This document shows positions 13,049 through 15,265 of a stretch of 15,265 bases of DNA, piece by piece. The stretch covers positions 1-15,265 of the forward strand of contig JAFNAU010000014.1 of assembly GCA_017860335.1 (NCBI GenBank), in the 5' to 3' direction. Positions within the stretch are counted from its first letter, which is position 1, and every line of letters begins with the position of its first letter. The position numbers and the translations under genes were made by a program. The notes beneath the pieces were generated by a model, which was given only the letters and a program-made list of their open reading frames with translations, had not been told where the DNA came from and did not search any database. The stretch comes from Bacteroidota bacterium (lineage in GTDB: Bacteria; Bacteroidota; Bacteroidia; Bacteroidales; Paludibacteraceae).

Positions 13049-15265
13049 TTATTCAAATTCCACAACTGTAATTCCGGCACCACCAAATTGTACATGTTCA
13101 TCGTGAAAGCGGAGGACGCCGTATACAGTATTCAGATATTGACGAATGAGTTGCCGAAGTGCGCCTGTACCAGTTCCATGCAGGATGCGAACACTTGCAA
13201 CGCCTACCATCACAGCATCGTCAATGAAGTATGTAACAGCTTGTAGTGCTTCATCGCCACGCATACCTCGCACATCAATTTCCGATTTGAAAGTGAGTTT
13301 TCGCTGACGAACTTCGTCGGTAACAGGTGTACCCAATCCATCGGACAACCGTTTTTCCTTTTTCATCTGATTATTGCTGACAGCCTCAAGGTTTGATATT
13401 TTAACGGTAGATTTTAACTGTCCAAAAGCTACAACAGCCTGCTTGTCATTCAGTTCCATAATTGTTCCGGTTGCAGTCTGTCCCTTCAGCCGAACGACGG
13501 AACCCGGGTGAAGAATGATTTCTTTTTCAGCTATGATTTTTTCAGCAGTTTTTTTGAAAGGTAATTTTGTTTTTAGTTTGTGTTCCTGGACTTTCTTATC
13601 AGTTATTTTTTCTTTAAATTTCTCAAGTTCAGTACGGACGTTGCGTGTTTTCTCTTTATCAGCCATACTTTCTTTGATGGTACGGATGGTGTTTTCTATT
13701 TTCGCATTTGCTTCTTTCAGCAGATTTTCTGCTTCTTGCTTTGCTTGAATGGTTATTTCCTTACGTTTTTTCTCAGTCAACCCCAATTCAGTTTCGTATT
13801 TCTCCAGGGTTTCATCCAGTCGTTTTTCTTTTTGCCTGATTTCCATTCTTTTACGCTCCCAGTAACGTTTGTCCCTTACAATATCCTGTAAGTGCTTGTC
13901 GTAATCCAGGTGTTCCAGCCCAACTTTTTGGGCTGCATCAGCAATCAAATCTTCGGGCAATCCGATTTTCCGGGCTATTTCCACGGCAAACGAACTTCCC
14001 GGATTACCAATTTGAAGCTGAAACAGGGGTTGCAGATGTTGGCGGTCGTAAAGCATGGCTCCGTTCACAATACCTTCGGTATCTTCGGCGTAATGTTTCA
14101 GATTGGTGTAGTGTGTGGTAATTACTCCATAAGCACCGTTCCTGTTGAAGCGTTCGAGGCTGGCTTCGGCAATGGCGCCTCCAATTTGCGGTTCGGTGCC
14201 AGAACCGAATTCATCAATGAGCAACAAGGTGTTTTGATTGCTGTTTTTGATGAAAAATTTCATATTTAGAAGGTGCGAACTGTAAGTAGAAAGGTCGTTT
14301 TCGATTGATTGTTCATCACCTATGTCAATAAATAAGCGTTCAAAAATACCTGTACGGCTGTTTTCGTGTAAAGGTATAAGCATCCCGCACTGAAGCATAT
14401 ATTGCAACAATGCGACTGTTTTCAGACAAACCGATTTACCTCCAGCGTTTGGTCCGGATATGATCAGAATCCGCTGTTTTTCGTTAAGTGTAATATCAAG
14501 CGGTACTACTGTTTTTTGTTGTTTTTTGAGTGTCAGGTAAAGCAGTGGATGGACTGCTTTGTTCCATTCGAGCTGCCGGGTATTATCAATCCGGGGTTTG
14601 ATGGCTTTGATTTCAATGGCAAACAATGATTTTGCTCTCAGAAAGTCAATGATACCCAGAAAATACTGACTGGCCATTATTTCGTCTGTATAGGGCCGGA
14701 GAAAGTCGGTAAATTCTACCAGAATACGCATAACTTCTCGTCGTTCTTCGCTTTCGAGTTCCCGTACGCGGTTATTGGCTTCAACCATCTGTGCTGGTTC
14801 AATATAAACGGTTTTTCCTGTAGCACTTTCATCGTGGATGATACCGCTTACCTTTCGTTTGAATGCAGGTGAAACCGGAATTACCAGCCTGCCTTCACGC
14901 ATAGTGGGGCTCACATCTTTGTCGACATATCCATCGGTCTGAGCCTGACGCAGGATGTTTTGCAGAGTTTTCGAGATGCTGCTCTGCACCTTGAATATAT
15001 CCCTTCTGATCCGGTTAAGTTCAGGGGATGCATTATCCTTCACTTTCCCGAATTTGTCCAGAATAGCATCAATGCGTTTGGTGATGGCTTCGAAAGAATT
15101 TATTCCTGCTGTCAGTCTGTGCAATTCGGGAAAAAGTTCCTCATCCTGACGGTTGATAAACAGAACCAGTCTGCGAACGGCTTCAAGCGCTCGTTTCAAG
15201 TTAAATATTTCCGTTTCATCCAGATACAATCCCACCACCTGAACCCGTTGGAGTGCTTCCCGGAC
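13049..15265 (-). CDS. mutS2: MutS2 ATPase/Smr nuclease, 5' end outside the window
   Basis: 738 residues are visible, of roughly 800 typical, with the frame open to the window edge (reading VREALQRVQ before VVGLYLDE); the GTG at 15238 is internal. MutS2 lacks the mismatch-recognition domain of MutS. It acts on branched DNA or recombination intermediates and, in some Firmicutes, on collided ribosomes. Visible in order: the MutS core/lever helices, Walker A SGPNAGGKS (near 14458-14432), Walker B LLLIDEFGSGTEP, a long charged coiled coil (about 13960-13550), a small beta barrel (HPGSVVRLKGQTATG), and a C-terminal Smr domain with IDVRGMRG and HGTGTGALR. The Smr motifs are intact. No clear terminator separates it from the M6 protease gene 94 bp downstream, so some read-through is possible. 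Confidence 0.94.
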   Translation of the reverse strand, partial: VREALQRVQVVGLYLDETEIFNLKRALEAVRRLVLFINRQDEELFPELHRLTAGINSFEAITKRIDAILDKFGKVKDNASPELNRIRRDIFKVQSSISKTLQNILRQAQTDGYVDKDVSPTMREGRLVIPVSPAFKRKVSGIIHDESATGKTVYIEPAQMVEANNRVRELESEERREVMRILVEFTDFLRPYTDEIMASQYFLGIIDFLRAKSLFAIEIKAIKPRIDNTRQLEWNKAVHPLLYLTLKKQQKTVVPLDITLNEKQRILIISGPNAGGKSVCLKTVALLQYMLQCGMLIPLHENSRTGIFERLFIDIGDEQSIENDLSTYSSHLLNMKFFIKNSNQNTLLLIDEFGSGTEPQIGGAIAEASLERFNRNGAYGVITTHYTNLKHYAEDTEGIVNGAMLYDRQHLQPLFQLQIGNPGSSFAVEIARKIGLPEDLIADAAQKVGLEHLDYDKHLQDIVRDKRYWERKRMEIRQKEKRLDETLEKYETELGLTEKKRKEITIQAKQEAENLLKEANAKIENTIRTIKESMADKEKTRNVRTELEKFKEKITDKKVQEHKLKTKLPFKKTAEKIIAEKEIILHPGSVVRLKGQTATGTIMELNDKQAVVAFGQLKSTVKISNLEAVSNNQMKKEKRLSDGLGTPVTDEVRQRKLTFKSEIDVRGMRGDEALQAVTYFIDDAVMVGVASVRILHGTGTGALRQLIRQYLNTVYGVLRFHDEHVQFGGAGITVVEFE

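Noticed and set aside
15238..15265. GTG at 15238 as the true start of mutS2
   Set aside because: The frame is open to the window edge and reads a family-like VREALQRVQ before it. A real MutS2 has further N-terminal sequence, so the gene is cut by the window.

Overview
The window looks like chromosomal DNA from a member of the Bacteroidales. It is AT-rich. Six starts have an exact TAnnTTTG box, the Bacteroidetes primary-sigma -7 element, just upstream. The gene families (DUF4301, DUF6340, DUF177-rpmF, a GH92-like glycosidase remnant, and an M6 protease with a type IX secretion tail) fit that phylum. A Paludibacter-like genus is possible, but nothing here proves a genus.

Layout. 1-698 is mostly non-coding on the left flank. 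It holds the first codons of a minus-strand secreted protein that runs off the edge, a short decayed C-terminus of a GH92-like glycosidase, and a degenerate 41-bp tandem repeat. 699-5628 (plus strand) carries four genes in series: an RsmF-type rRNA m5C methyltransferase, a PhnP-like metallo-beta-lactamase-fold hydrolase, a DUF6340-like lipoprotein and a DUF4301 protein, the last followed by a clear terminator. 5683-6312 is a gene-free stretch that holds the wreck of an IS1182-family insertion sequence on the minus strand, bounded near rpmF by a 38-bp near-palindrome. 6313-8344 (minus) carries the DUF177-rpmF operon and an orphan membrane histidine kinase. 8499-10379 (plus) carries era and then a three-gene small-membrane-protein operon (YtxH, holin-superfamily, YqjK-like), which ends at a strong bidirectional hairpin. 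10453-15265 (minus) carries a large secreted M6-family metalloprotease and, upstream of it, mutS2, whose 5' end is beyond the window.

How the genes relate. Several are core information-processing or ribosome genes (rsmF, rpmF with DUF177, era, mutS2). The small-membrane operon looks like an envelope or stationary-phase module. The M6 protease and the glycosidase remnant belong to the secreted degradative repertoire. In many Bacteroidetes, DUF177-rpmF-fabH-era-der lie together. Here DUF177-rpmF and era are on opposite strands, fabH and der are not adjacent, and an IS remnant sits just past rpmF, which suggests local rearrangement.

I did not find a convincing novel defence or mobile system. 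The most useful non-obvious items are the IS1182 wreck with its palindrome, the glycosidase remnant, the nucleotidyltransferase-like motifs in DUF4301, the YqjD/E/K-like operon, and a likely repeat-derived N-terminus on the MBL hydrolase.
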